This document shows, one piece after another, positions 1-7,798 of a stretch of DNA of 22,225 nucleotides. Below the pieces are notes generated by a model, which was not told the origin of the DNA, did not search any database, and was given only the letters and a program-made list of their open reading frames with translations. This stretch comes from a virus, in the IMG/VR virus record IMGVR_UViG_3300027985_000573, positions 1 to 22,225 of that record, one strand, 5' to 3'. Every line of letters begins with the position of its first letter. Positions within the stretch are counted from its first letter, which is position 1. A program made the position numbers and the translations under genes.

Positions 1-288
1 TATGCCATTGAAACGATAGCCACGGCTCTTCAGGTCGCCCTTGATCGAATATGCATTGTAGACGCTGACCCTCACCAATAGACCGGAATCGGTGATCGTG
101 GCGCCGATGCAGATGCTCGGACTCGGGGCAACCCTAGCAGTTGATGTGCGGGCATCGCCGTCCGCGGGCATATTGGATACGTATTTACTAAGCAGGTTCT
201 GGTTGATTTCGCAACAGGCCTCAATCATCTTTTCGTATTCCGCCGCCCGTGCCTGCTGTTCCGGGGTGCGATTTGCTTTCGTCCACAT
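1..288 (-). CDS. Truncated hypothetical protein (N-terminal 96 residues)
   Basis: An open frame runs from ATG at 288 off the left edge of the window, so the C-terminus is missing. The start is preceded by an AGGGAAA ribosome site and, about 55 bases further up, by a good sigma70-type promoter. The protein begins MWTKANRTPEQQARAAEYEK, giving a charged helical N-terminus. Residues near the cut read IKGDLKSRGYRFNG, which resembles the short 'LKARGYRW' segment found at the ends of some phage and bacterial nucleic-acid enzymes. That likeness is a recollection and too short to assign a function. It has its own promoter and follows the lysis-like genes, so it may open the early or replication region. 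Reality of the gene is likely; its function is unknown. Confidence 0.65.
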   Translation of the reverse strand, partial: MWTKANRTPEQQARAAEYEKMIEACCEINQNLLSKYVSNMPADGDARTSTARVAPSPSICIGATITDSGLLVRVSVYNAYSIKGDLKSRGYRFNGI

Positions 289-309
289 TTCAATTTCCCT
301 TTTTGTTTT

Positions 310-322
310 GGAGCTTCGCTCC
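310..322 (-). other. Small hairpin in the 5' leader of the left-edge gene
   Basis: GGAGC and GCTCC form a perfect five-pair stem around a three-base loop. It lies between the predicted promoter and the ribosome site of the gene starting at 288. No U-run follows on either strand, so it does not look like a terminator. It may stabilise the leader mRNA. Confidence 0.35.
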
Positions 323-344
323 GTGGCTTGCTTTCCTTATTTAT

Positions 345-372
345 AGTATACTCGTTATTTATGCAGTATCAA
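345..372 (-). promoter_or_regulatory. Sigma70-type promoter reading leftward
   Basis: On the minus strand TTGATA (367-372) is followed after 16 bases by TATACT (345-350). Each hexamer matches its consensus at five of six positions. The surrounding DNA is clearly more AT-rich than the neighbouring genes. Initiation near 338 would give a leader of about 50 bases before the ATG at 288. This is the best promoter I see in the window. Confidence 0.6.
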
Positions 373-451
373 TACCTATCCAGGATTTATTTTGGGAAAT
401 TTTGAATATGGGGAACTCCCTACAGACAAATAGTCGTGAGCGTACTAATGT

Positions 452-616
452 ATGCGTATGGGAGAGGAATTGTCAGAGCTGATTTTGAGCATGTTCGACG
501 AGGGATCGCCGAGAGAGAGGGCGTTTCTCTGGCGGCTGGCGCTGGGGACGGCTATCGTGGCGCTGATTGGCCTGTTCCGCCTGGGGGTGTGGATAGGGGA
601 ATGGCTGGTTGGGTAA
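452..616 (+). CDS. Possible 54-residue single-pass membrane protein
   Basis: This short plus-strand ORF (ATG 452, or ATG 458; stop TAA 614-616) encodes an acidic amphipathic N-terminus (GEELSELILSMFDEG) followed by a hydrophobic helix (about residues 29-53) rich in Leu, Ala, Ile and Trp. That layout is typical of small phage membrane proteins such as holins, antiholins or toxins. It lies head-on to the surrounding leftward genes, between the holin-like gene and a leftward promoter. The ribosome site is weak, and I see no convincing plus-strand promoter. The antisense 65-residue frame at 445-642 is Ser/Pro-rich and much less protein-like, which favours the plus-strand reading. No family is recognised. 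Confidence 0.4.
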   Translation: MRMGEELSELILSMFDEGSPRERAFLWRLALGTAIVALIGLFRLGVWIGEWLVG

Positions 617-652
617 GGTGGGAAGGCAAGGGAGCTACCCAAGGGGGGGGTG

Positions 653-1144
653 TTATTCGATCTTGCCTACAGTATAGGCTCTGCAGCCGGTGCAGTAGCC
701 GTTGCGATCGACGAATTTGCCGCACTTGGTGCAGTGCTCGCCACTGGAGGCGGAAGATTGTCCGGCTGGGGCTTCGATGCGGGGCACCTTGGGGAGAGAT
801 TCATCGCCCGTGATTTTTGCTCTGAATCCCCAAGTGAGCGCGCCGATGACGCCGCTGGTGATGGCGATCAGAATTACCGAGACAACCACGCCGATAGCCC
901 AGATGATTGCCTTGCCGAATTGCGCGAGCCATTTTTCAATGGTCAGCAACCTGGCTTCGTGATCGCGAGCGGTCTGGCGCAGTCCGAGGTTATCTCGATC
1001 GCCAACCACTTCGGTATGAATTTCCCGCAACAACTTGAACGATTCCGCGCCCTGATCGAGCCTGGCCTTATTTGCGGAAACATCGAGTTTGAGCTGTTCA
1101 ATATCGTCTCCACATTTCTCGCAATCGGTCTTTTTTGGAGCCAT
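653..1144 (-). CDS. Holin-like membrane protein with coiled coil and C-terminal zinc ribbon
   Basis: The 163-residue protein has three parts. A charged helical region (about 10-75) looks like a coiled coil. One strongly hydrophobic helix follows (about 78-106). The tail ends in a zinc-ribbon-like motif with C138, C141, C151 and C154. A further Cys pair, C8 and C11, sits at the N-terminus. The coiled coil followed by one membrane helix resembles XhlA-type phage membrane proteins, but those are usually about 90 residues and lack the ribbon. It starts 11 bases after the lipoprotein gene, so the two are probably co-transcribed in a lysis-like module. Holin function is inferred from architecture and position; a membrane-anchored assembly factor is possible. 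Confidence 0.7.
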   Translation of the reverse strand: MAPKKTDCEKCGDDIEQLKLDVSANKARLDQGAESFKLLREIHTEVVGDRDNLGLRQTARDHEARLLTIEKWLAQFGKAIIWAIGVVVSVILIAITSGVIGALTWGFRAKITGDESLPKVPRIEAPAGQSSASSGEHCTKCGKFVDRNGYCTGCRAYTVGKIE

Positions 1145-1155
1145 GGCGCAATCTT

Positions 1156-2085
1156 TCAGGTTGTGGGCGGGGTTTGGCGGGCGGAACGGAGGGGCTGTTT
1201 GATCTCGGCTATTTTCTCCTGCACCTGGGCAGGCTGGTCGCGCTGGGCAAGGCGTTTTGCCGGATCACTCCCGAGGGCCTTTTCGTCCTCGCGGAATTTC
1301 ACGGCGGCAACGGCGGTTTGTTCGGCCAGTTCGGCGCGCTCGCGCTGGCGCAGATAGCGGCGATGCAGTGCCCATGCCAGCCAGCAGAGGCCCGCAATCA
1401 CCCCGGCGGTGAGGACGATCTGAACGATGAGGGCGATCCACTGAGCGTAGGCGTAGGCTGCAGCAGCGACCACGATACAAACGAATGCGGCCCCGGCGAG
1501 GCGTTCCGAGCGGAACCAGGTCGCCGCGATGCCGCAGCCGACAGCACCAACCAGCATGATCCCGGCGAGCCAACGGGCGTACTGCTGGCCGTAGGCGTTC
1601 GATTTGAGTTCCGCGACCTCGGCGCGGGCCTCGTTCGCAGCCTCGGCGGCGGCGCTGGCTTCGGCCTTGGCGACGGGGATCACCACGAACATCTGCTCGG
1701 AGCGCGAGCCGATGGCGTTGAATCGTTGATCGGCGGTATCCAGCCCGACGTTCACGGACCCGACGGCCTCGGCAGGAACCCCCGGCGTAGCGGCGATCTC
1801 AGGCATCGCGGCCTTGGCCTTGCTCACGGCCTTGAGCCCGGCCCTGGCGTCGTCGGCGTTGGCTTTGGCCGCGGCTCCCAGGAACTCGTGTTGACGTTCA
1901 GCCGGGACCGGAACCGGCTCGCCTTCGGCTGCCTTGGCAGGCGGCGCGGTGAGCGAATCGGGGATCGGATTTCCGGTATACGAGAACGTCGATTTCCCGC
2001 AGCCGGTGAGCAGCAGGGCGATGATTACGAGGACGATTACGCTAAACGCCAGATAGGCGAGGCGGGATTGAGTTTCAGGGCGCAT
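1156..2085 (-). CDS. Membrane lipoprotein, candidate spanin-like lysis protein
   Basis: The start is placed at ATG 2085 behind a GGAG ribosome site, giving 309 residues. The N-terminus is a lipoprotein signal: a hydrophobic stretch ending in the lipobox LTGC, with C29 as the lipidated residue. The next residue is Gly, not Asp, which favours outer-membrane sorting in Gram-negatives. A Pro/Ala-rich linker (35-65) and an Ala-rich helical region (65-165) follow. Then come about three hydrophobic helices (about 172-190, 197-214, 216-240) and a basic, helical C-terminal tail. A lipidated N-terminus plus membrane helices in one chain recalls unimolecular spanins such as phage T1 gp11, although those have one transmembrane segment. 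No endolysin is visible nearby, so the lysis role is an inference. Confidence 0.7.
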   Translation of the reverse strand: MRPETQSRLAYLAFSVIVLVIIALLLTGCGKSTFSYTGNPIPDSLTAPPAKAAEGEPVPVPAERQHEFLGAAAKANADDARAGLKAVSKAKAAMPEIAATPGVPAEAVGSVNVGLDTADQRFNAIGSRSEQMFVVIPVAKAEASAAAEAANEARAEVAELKSNAYGQQYARWLAGIMLVGAVGCGIAATWFRSERLAGAAFVCIVVAAAAYAYAQWIALIVQIVLTAGVIAGLCWLAWALHRRYLRQRERAELAEQTAVAAVKFREDEKALGSDPAKRLAQRDQPAQVQEKIAEIKQPLRSARQTPPTT

Positions 2086-2335
2086 GGTCAGGCTCCTTTG
2101 CACTTGGTACTGTTTCCCATATTCCTCGTTTCAAATATCCATGCCATTTTTCGTTGTGCCCGGTTACCAGAATTGATGGCGATACTGTTATGGTTCCATC
2201 TTCATGCTCGACAACACTATGCTTTATAAGATTCCCAAAAAGTCCATTTGGTGTTCGGCACAACCAAACACCGTCTTGTTTCCAATAGGCCCCCCCCGGT
2301 GGCCATTCCCCCTCTCCGTTATAATTCACGCGCAT
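2075..2335 (-). CDS. Small conserved phage protein of unknown function
   Basis: The frame can be extended upstream, but the start is ATG 2335: it follows AAGGAGCC and lies two bases after the preceding stop. The 86-residue product has several Trp and Gly residues. Its core reads DGTITVSPSILVTGH and then WHGYLKRGIW. I recall a similar 'TLSPSI...WHG.L..G.W' signature in small phage proteins (possibly DUF6527-like), but cannot confirm the family. There is no signal peptide or membrane helix. Base composition is less GC-rich than in the structural genes, which suggests a separately acquired accessory gene. Its 3' end overlaps the lipoprotein start by 11 bases. Confidence 0.65.
   Translation of the reverse strand: MRVNYNGEGEWPPGGAYWKQDGVWLCRTPNGLFGNLIKHSVVEHEDGTITVSPSILVTGHNEKWHGYLKRGIWETVPSAKEPDHAP
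2081..2107. repeat. 27-bp start-site repeat, copy 1
   Basis: These 27 bases match 2331-2357 with one difference. The unit holds the end of one gene, the ribosome site AAGGAGCC and the ATG of the next gene. The two copies are exactly 250 bp apart and give the upstream reading frames the same residues, RSLTMR. Confidence 0.9.
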
Positions 2336-2357
2336 GGTCAGGCTCCTTTGCAGTTGG
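2331..2357. repeat. 27-bp start-site repeat, copy 2
   Basis: This is the second copy of the unit at 2081-2107 and differs at one base. It covers the stop of the 151-residue gene, the AAGGAGCC ribosome site and the ATG of the 86-residue gene. A repeated translation-start unit bracketing a small gene suggests insertion or duplication by recombination at these short homologies. Confidence 0.9.
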
Positions 2358-2793
2358 CGCACACGGGGTTGGTTGCCTCGAGTTGATCCATGTAGGCGTC
2401 TTCGTCGACGAACTGGCCGCAGCTTGGGCATTTTATTGGTTCGGCCCCAACGAAAATCGGATCATCCCGGTTGACCTTTTCGGTGAACCAGAGTTCAACC
2501 GCCTTGACCCAGGCAATGGCTTCTGTTGGTGACTGCCATATCCCGGACATTTCCGCCTCATTCATGATCAACAGGGTGTCATATATCTGTTGATAGATGC
2601 CTGGCGGCAGATCGATCATGGGAGGATAAGAGATGTCTTTCATGGCGACGGAAATCGGCCCCCATTTGTCATAAACCAGGATGCGCATGGCGCGGAATCG
2701 GTCCCAGGTGCAATCCATGGGCGGGCATGGCGTGCCGTCCGGCAGGGGGGCGGCGCGGCGGTCGCCGTTGTCGCAGTCGGTCCAGTCAGTCAT
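2338..2793 (-). CDS. Hypothetical protein with C-terminal zinc ribbon
   Basis: The start is ATG 2793, behind GAGGGTGAC. An upstream in-frame ATG at 2940 would overlap the tail fibre gene and add shadow-like sequence. The 151-residue product begins MTDWTDCDNGDRRAAPLPDG. It has a helical middle (about 75-110) and ends in a zinc-ribbon-like motif with C122, C125, C145 and C148. It lies ten bases after the tail fibre gene, so the two are co-transcribed. Position after a fibre gene allows a tail-fibre assembly or lysis accessory role, but no family is recognised. It is one of several small zinc-ribbon proteins in this phage. Confidence 0.7.
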   Translation of the reverse strand: MTDWTDCDNGDRRAAPLPDGTPCPPMDCTWDRFRAMRILVYDKWGPISVAMKDISYPPMIDLPPGIYQQIYDTLLIMNEAEMSGIWQSPTEAIAWVKAVELWFTEKVNRDDPIFVGAEPIKCPSCGQFVDEDAYMDQLEATNPVCANCKGA

Positions 2794-2803
2794 AATGTCA
2801 CCC

Positions 2804-4120
2804 TCAATAATCGAACAGTTCGTATTCGGCCTCAAAGTTGGCGGCGGCGTCGTACACCTGGAGCTGGACGGTGTCCATCTGGTTCGCGCTTTGCGCGATG
2901 ACGCGTTTGCAGGAACCCCATCCGGAGAAATCCGGCCCATCCCAGCGGCAGACCATGGCGACCTTGTCGTCAGCGTCCCACCAGAAACAGATTTCCAGGC
3001 ACACCCATTGGGCGTTGGGGGTGTGGCAGACGCGGTTGTCGCTGTTGTTTTGATTGGTCAGCGTGGCCGTACTGAAATAGTGCATCTGGCTGTAGTAGTC
3101 CGCCTTGGTGGTATCAACGGTGCCGGCGCCGTTGTCCAGCAGCAGGCTCATGGCATAGCCTGCCGAGGCGGCGCTTTTGATCCTGAGTTTCAGGCGGCGG
3201 CGCGTGCTGTTGGTGAGGCCAAATGTAGTGATCTGGTAGCTGGAAACACTGCCCCCGGTGTTCCCGGATTTGATCGGCGTGAGGCTGGCCCCGCCACCTC
3301 CGGATTCGGCGGCCCAGGTCGGCACGCCGGAAGCGAGTTTCAGGATCTGCCCATCGGTGCCCTTGGCGAGGCGGGAGATGATGCCATCGGCGGCGCAATA
3401 GAGGACGTCTCCGGCGACCAGCCCGGCGAACTGCTTGATGCGCTTGCCCGTGGTGCCGTCGAGAACGACCAGCCCGCCGTCTGTGGCGCTGGCAGGTCCG
3501 ACCACGTCGCCGGTGCCGGCGGCGGTCACCCAGCCGTCATAGCCGAGGATCTTCCCGGTGGCCCCGCCGGTGATGTAGGTTTGCAGGGCCGACAGCAGCG
3601 TCTTGCGCGCCCAGGCAACGCCGGTGTGGAACCAGCCCTCGCCGATGGCGCCGGGGTTGGCGCTGGTGGGCTGGCCCTCGGTGTTGCGGCCAAGGTCCTG
3701 GTTGATGGTGAGGGCGCCGATGGCGTAGGTGTCCACCTCCACCCCGGTGTCGTCCTCGGCATCGATTTCCGCGACTTCCAGGCGGGCGATCTTGCTGTCC
3801 GCATCCATCCAGGCGGTGAGTTCGGCGGTGTCGAGGTCGAGGGTTAGGGTGCAGGGGTTGGCCCAGGCGGCATAGGCCGTGGCCAGCCAGTCGCCGGAGA
3901 GAGCGGCAGGGTCTTTGATGCCCAGGCGGATGCCGACTTCGACGGCTTGCTCGGCGAGGGCCGAACCGTCGTACAGGGTGACCTGTACAGCCTGAGAGGC
4001 TTCGCCGCGAAGCAGCTCGCCAAGGGCGGTGTCGAGGTCGAGGAAGCGTCCGGACCCATCGCGAAACGCGTGGTACTCCGGGCGGCGGCGGTCGAGGCTG
4101 AGCTTGAGGGTGTAGGCCAT
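2804..4120 (-). CDS. Tail fibre / host-recognition protein
   Basis: The 438-residue protein ends the tail gene series, where siphoviruses encode receptor-binding parts. The N-terminal 180 residues probably attach to the tail tip; residues 20-60 contain a 'LDLDTALGELLRG' helix. From about 195 to 275 it has short Gly/Ala/Asp-rich segments such as GDVVGPASATDGGLVVLDGT and KGTDGQILKLASG, which resemble shaft or collar repeats of trimeric fibres. A Gly-rich hinge (about 273-277) leads into a beta-rich C-terminal domain (about 280-438) with many aromatic residues, a likely receptor-binding head. Start ATG 4120 lies 12 bases after the previous stop. No enzymatic motif is seen. Confidence 0.75.
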   Translation of the reverse strand: MAYTLKLSLDRRRPEYHAFRDGSGRFLDLDTALGELLRGEASQAVQVTLYDGSALAEQAVEVGIRLGIKDPAALSGDWLATAYAAWANPCTLTLDLDTAELTAWMDADSKIARLEVAEIDAEDDTGVEVDTYAIGALTINQDLGRNTEGQPTSANPGAIGEGWFHTGVAWARKTLLSALQTYITGGATGKILGYDGWVTAAGTGDVVGPASATDGGLVVLDGTTGKRIKQFAGLVAGDVLYCAADGIISRLAKGTDGQILKLASGVPTWAAESGGGGASLTPIKSGNTGGSVSSYQITTFGLTNSTRRRLKLRIKSAASAGYAMSLLLDNGAGTVDTTKADYYSQMHYFSTATLTNQNNSDNRVCHTPNAQWVCLEICFWWDADDKVAMVCRWDGPDFSGWGSCKRVIAQSANQMDTVQLQVYDAAANFEAEYELFDY

Positions 4121-4132
4121 GGGGTTACTCCG

Positions 4133-5335
4133 CTATAGGCTGAATTCGGTGGTCCAGAAACTGTCGAGGGCGGCGCGGACGGTGGATGAGAGGGCGCGGG
4201 CGTAAACCCGCAGTTCGGCAATCTGCATGTCCGGCGCGTCGGTGTCGGGATCATAGGAACCGCCATCGCCGCCGCCGACCTGGAGGGCGAGGTTGTCGGC
4301 CCCGGCCGCGCCGCCGCCGGTGTAGGTGGCGCTGTCGGCCAGACTGTTGTTGACGTAGATCGAGAACGAGCCGTTTTCGTAGATGGCGACGAGGCGATAC
4401 CAGGTGGAGCTGCTGAGGGCGGCGGTACTGACGGACTGCGAGCCGTTGTCCTGATTGACGAGGTTGAAATCAACGACGCCGGTGGAGTTGAGGAGCAGGC
4501 GGAACCAGAAGCGGCCGGTGGTCGTGTCGATGCGGGCCAGGATGTAGCTGTCCGACAGGGCGTTGAAGCGGACGACCATGCCGATGGTGAACGAATCGGA
4601 AGGCCCGAACTGGGTCAGGGTGTTGGCGGGCGTCTCGATGACGTCATTGGCGCCGTCCCAATCGACCACGGGATAGCCGTTGAGGACGTTGCCAATGATG
4701 CTCGGCTGGTTGGCGGCGACGGCCTGGGTGAGGTCGTTGCTGTTGCCGCTCTGGTCTGCCCAGGTGCCGATGGCGCCGGTGCCCAGCTCGTCATGCCGCA
4801 CGTAGAGGCGCATGCCGGTATCGAAGGGAATGTCGGTGACGGTGCCGGTGACCCACTGGATCACGTCGTCCACGTGCCCCAGAAGTTGGGTGTCGTCGGC
4901 GGCGTTGTAACCGGGCAGGGCGCGGAGCCAGGTGGCGAAATCCATCTCGGTGAGGATGATGCCGACCACGTAGGTGCTGTTTACCTGCACGGCCTCGGTG
5001 GGGATGGGGAGCCAGGCGAGGACGTCGTCGACGGCGGCAGGCAGGTTTTCCCAGGTGGCGGGCAGGGGCCAGGCCCACGTCAGGTAGACGTCGGCGCTGC
5101 CGTCGGTAGCCACGTCGGGCGGGATGGTGCCGTCCACATAGCAGGGGCGGACCTCGACCACGTAGGGGTAATCCTCCTCCGGCAGGGCCGTGACGACCTT
5201 GCCGAAGCGGACGCCCGCCGGAGGCAGGCCGGGAAGCCCGAGGTTGGCGCCAGACTGGCCGCGCTCGACGATGGCGACGGCGTTGCCAAGGCGATTCCAG
5301 GCGGCGGCGGTGGGGAGGACGTATTGCTCGGGCAT
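4133..5335 (-). CDS. Distal tail protein with LamG/concanavalin-like domain
   Basis: The start is ATG 5335, which overlaps the preceding stop as TGATG; longer in-frame starts would run through the upstream gene. The 400-residue product has an N-terminal domain (about 1-180) rich in Trp and Pro, probably for attachment to the tail tip. Its C-terminal half (about 185-400) looks like a laminin-G/concanavalin-type sandwich. The entry segment TWADQSGNSNDLTQ (191-204), the WYRLVAIYENGSFSIYVNN strand pair (312-330) and the closing AELRVYARALSS helix are typical of that fold. Such domains bind carbohydrate, so a role in host surface recognition is likely. Confidence 0.75.
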   Translation of the reverse strand: MPEQYVLPTAAAWNRLGNAVAIVERGQSGANLGLPGLPPAGVRFGKVVTALPEEDYPYVVEVRPCYVDGTIPPDVATDGSADVYLTWAWPLPATWENLPAAVDDVLAWLPIPTEAVQVNSTYVVGIILTEMDFATWLRALPGYNAADDTQLLGHVDDVIQWVTGTVTDIPFDTGMRLYVRHDELGTGAIGTWADQSGNSNDLTQAVAANQPSIIGNVLNGYPVVDWDGANDVIETPANTLTQFGPSDSFTIGMVVRFNALSDSYILARIDTTTGRFWFRLLLNSTGVVDFNLVNQDNGSQSVSTAALSSSTWYRLVAIYENGSFSIYVNNSLADSATYTGGGAAGADNLALQVGGGDGGSYDPDTDAPDMQIAELRVYARALSSTVRAALDSFWTTEFSL

Positions 5336-6231
5336 CAGGAGTCCTCCAGGCTGAGGGCGCCGAAGTCGGCGGAATTGTATTGATCGAAGGTCAGCCAGAT
5401 GGGCGTGCTTGCCGGGTCGAGGATCGCGCCGGAGTTGTCCAAATCGACCATGCCGTTGATCTGCTGGCCGGTTTTGTTGCTGTCGGTGATGGGGACGCGT
5501 TTGCCGCTGGCGAGATACCAGGTGCCCGCATTGCGGATCCGGGCGGTATGCTTGGGGGTGGTGGCATCGCGGTCGTTGCGCGGCATGGCCACGAGGAATT
5601 CGTAGGTGACTTTCCAAAACTGGTAGTTGGTGCCCTCGAAAGTCTCTTCGGTATAGTCCTGGCGGACGTCGATACAGCGGACGCGACCGGCGGCATAACC
5701 TCGGAAAGTACTTGAATTGACCTTGTTGCGATAACTCGCATAGGCGGTGCGGCTGGCCTCGTTGCGCTCGATGGATATACGCTCGTCGCTGTGGTCGATG
5801 GTGACGGGAAAGACCTGGCCAGCCTTGTTGGCGATGGGATCGCCATTGGCATCGGTGTCCACCTGGACGTTGGCCGGAGCGCCGCTCACACTCACTTTCA
5901 TCGGCCGATCGAGGGGGGCCAGGGAGTCGCTGCCGGCGCTGGTGTAGTCGGTGACCTCATAGGTCAGGGTGACGTCGACCTCGGTGGATTTGCTGATGCG
6001 CAGGGCGCGGCGGCTCTTGAGCCGGAGGGTGGTGTAGGTGCCATTCCAGGCGCTGCCCTGGCTGGGGATGGCGGTAGTGCCGTCGTCGGCGAACATGGCG
6101 GCGGCGGTGTCGACGTTGGCCGGCGAATCGAAAGTCACGCGGTAGGTGCGGGTGCCCTTGGTGGGGACGCTCTTGCCCTCGGCGGTTTCGCCCGGCTGCA
6201 ACAGGACCTGGTTGACGTTGGCGGTGGCCAT
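5335..6231 (-). CDS. Tail-tip or virion structural protein, function unassigned
   Basis: The 298-residue protein follows the tape measure gene, where siphoviruses encode distal tail and baseplate hub proteins. It is beta-rich throughout with no signal peptide, membrane helix or enzyme motif. A central segment reads DIRQDYTEETFEGTNYQF-like sequence with alternating polar and aromatic residues (DVRQDYTEETFEG is visible). The ATG at 6231 starts three bases after the tape measure stop, and its own stop overlaps the next start, so it sits firmly in the tail operon. It could be a distal tail protein or a hub component. I do not recognise the family. Confidence 0.65.
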   Translation of the reverse strand: MATANVNQVLLQPGETAEGKSVPTKGTRTYRVTFDSPANVDTAAAMFADDGTTAIPSQGSAWNGTYTTLRLKSRRALRISKSTEVDVTLTYEVTDYTSAGSDSLAPLDRPMKVSVSGAPANVQVDTDANGDPIANKAGQVFPVTIDHSDERISIERNEASRTAYASYRNKVNSSTFRGYAAGRVRCIDVRQDYTEETFEGTNYQFWKVTYEFLVAMPRNDRDATTPKHTARIRNAGTWYLASGKRVPITDSNKTGQQINGMVDLDNSGAILDPASTPIWLTFDQYNSADFGALSLEDS

Positions 6232-6234
6232 GGC

Positions 6235-7773
6235 TTAGAGGTTCCCTGGCTGGAGGTTGACGGCGCCACCGGTGAACCCGGCGACGAGGGCCTGGAGCAC
6301 CTGGTCGAGGGTGACCTGGTTGCGCTCGAGAAGCTGGTTCGTTTTCTTGGTGTTGGTGGCGGTCTGGCGGGCCTGTTCGACGGCGGGGTCCACGAAGCTG
6401 CGGCCGGTGAGGAAGCGGGCTTCGATGGCCTGGCCGGCGGCGAAGCTCTGGCCGCCCCCGGTTCCGGCGGTCTGGTTGCGGGCGTCCTCGGCAGTCTTGC
6501 GCCACTGTTCGATGGCTTTGTTCTGAATCGCCCCCTCGCGCTGGGCGATGGTGCCTTCGAGCAGGTTTTTCATGAAATTGGTGGTATCCGCCATGCCGGC
6601 CAGGAACTGGCGGACGGGGCCATCCGGGCCAGTGGTCCAGAGCGGGGCAATGGGGGGCAGCTCGCGCTTCGGCGGGGGCGGCGTGTCGGGAACGCCTGGG
6701 CGGGCTTCCGGGGCGACGAAGGCGGAAGGGAGGTTGCCCTTACCCAAAGCCTTGATGGCGTCGACGGCCCACTTGGCGCGGGCGACGACGTTGTCCCACA
6801 AGTCCTGGAATTCCAGGATGAGGTTGGCGATCATATCGCTGGCCGACTCTTTGAAGCTGTCCCACATGTTGAGCATGACAGCGGCGCCGCGGGCGGCGAG
6901 GCTGGGGAGGACGGCGGTGAAGAAGTTGGCGACGAAGCCGCCGATGTTGGCGAAGATGTTGGCGAGGGAGAGGAGCTGACGGACGCCTTCGAGGGCGAAG
7001 ATCTGGAGCAGCTCTTTCCAATTACGGATACCGAAGGCGATGTAGTCGATGACGGTGGTGTAGGCGCGGGAGCCGGTGATGGCCTCGCCGAGGTTGCCGA
7101 GGAAGTCGTCCCAGGCATTGGCGAGGTCGGCATGGACGCCCTTGGTGGCTTCGCCGATGCCGCCGACTTCGCGCTTGAGCTCGTCGAGGATGACGCGCTG
7201 GGCGCGGTAGAGATCATTCTGGGCCATGGCGTTGCGGATCTGGAGCTGCTGTTCGGCAGTGAAACTGACGCCGACGTCGGCGAGGGCGCTCATGCCCTTG
7301 ACGGGGTCGTTGAGGGCCTTGCCGAGCTGGATGGTGGTGCCCTGGAGGGAGTTGCCGAAGGCGGCGGACATGTCGCTGACGAGCTGCATCGCCTCCGCAA
7401 AGACAGTGTTGTTGACGTTGGTAAAAGTGAGCATGACGGCCTGGGCGTTGTCGAGCTCGGCGAGGGGCAGGCCGGTGCGCTGGCGTTCGATCTTGGCGAG
7501 TTCCTTGAGCTCGTCGGCGGCGAGGCCGGCGGCGTTGCGGGTGGCGCGGAGGACGGCGGCGCGCTTGAGGTCGGCGCGGCGCGCTTCCTCGAAAACGCGG
7601 ATGGACTCGCGGGCGACGTCGAGGAGCTGGCGGAAACTGAAGTAGGCGGCGGCGGCCCCGGCGAGGTTCTGGAGGGAGTTGCCGAACGCGCCCAGGGAGC
7701 CACCGGCTTTGTTGAGCTGGGCGCTGGCGTTGTCGCGGGCATTGATCAGGATGTTAACGTCCTGCCGGGGCAT
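6235..7773 (-). CDS. Tail tape measure protein
   Basis: The 512-residue protein sits directly after the tail chaperone gene, the usual place for the tape measure. It is mostly helical. The N-terminus (DVNILINARDNASAQLNKAG) is typical of tape measures, and there is a hydrophobic central stretch (about 245-315) containing FANIGGFVANFFTAVLPSLA. A Pro-rich linker (about 360-385) and a helical C-terminus with Gln/Asn-rich heptads follow. At roughly 1.5 angstrom per residue it would set a tail of about 75-80 nm, short for a siphovirus. The start is ATG 7773 behind AGGAG. It builds the inner rod of the tail. Confidence 0.85.
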   Translation of the reverse strand: MPRQDVNILINARDNASAQLNKAGGSLGAFGNSLQNLAGAAAAYFSFRQLLDVARESIRVFEEARRADLKRAAVLRATRNAAGLAADELKELAKIERQRTGLPLAELDNAQAVMLTFTNVNNTVFAEAMQLVSDMSAAFGNSLQGTTIQLGKALNDPVKGMSALADVGVSFTAEQQLQIRNAMAQNDLYRAQRVILDELKREVGGIGEATKGVHADLANAWDDFLGNLGEAITGSRAYTTVIDYIAFGIRNWKELLQIFALEGVRQLLSLANIFANIGGFVANFFTAVLPSLAARGAAVMLNMWDSFKESASDMIANLILEFQDLWDNVVARAKWAVDAIKALGKGNLPSAFVAPEARPGVPDTPPPPKRELPPIAPLWTTGPDGPVRQFLAGMADTTNFMKNLLEGTIAQREGAIQNKAIEQWRKTAEDARNQTAGTGGGQSFAAGQAIEARFLTGRSFVDPAVEQARQTATNTKKTNQLLERNQVTLDQVLQALVAGFTGGAVNLQPGNL

Positions 7774-7798
7774 GCTCTGGCTCTCCTGGGGTTGGCGG

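Noticed and set aside
445-642. 65-residue minus-strand open frame
   Set aside because: It is Ser/Pro/Arg-rich, without a ribosome site or fold-like pattern. The plus-strand membrane protein is the better reading.
5336-5617. N-terminal extension of the LamG-domain protein
   Set aside because: It overlaps the upstream tail gene in another frame. The TGATG overlap at 5335 is the natural start.
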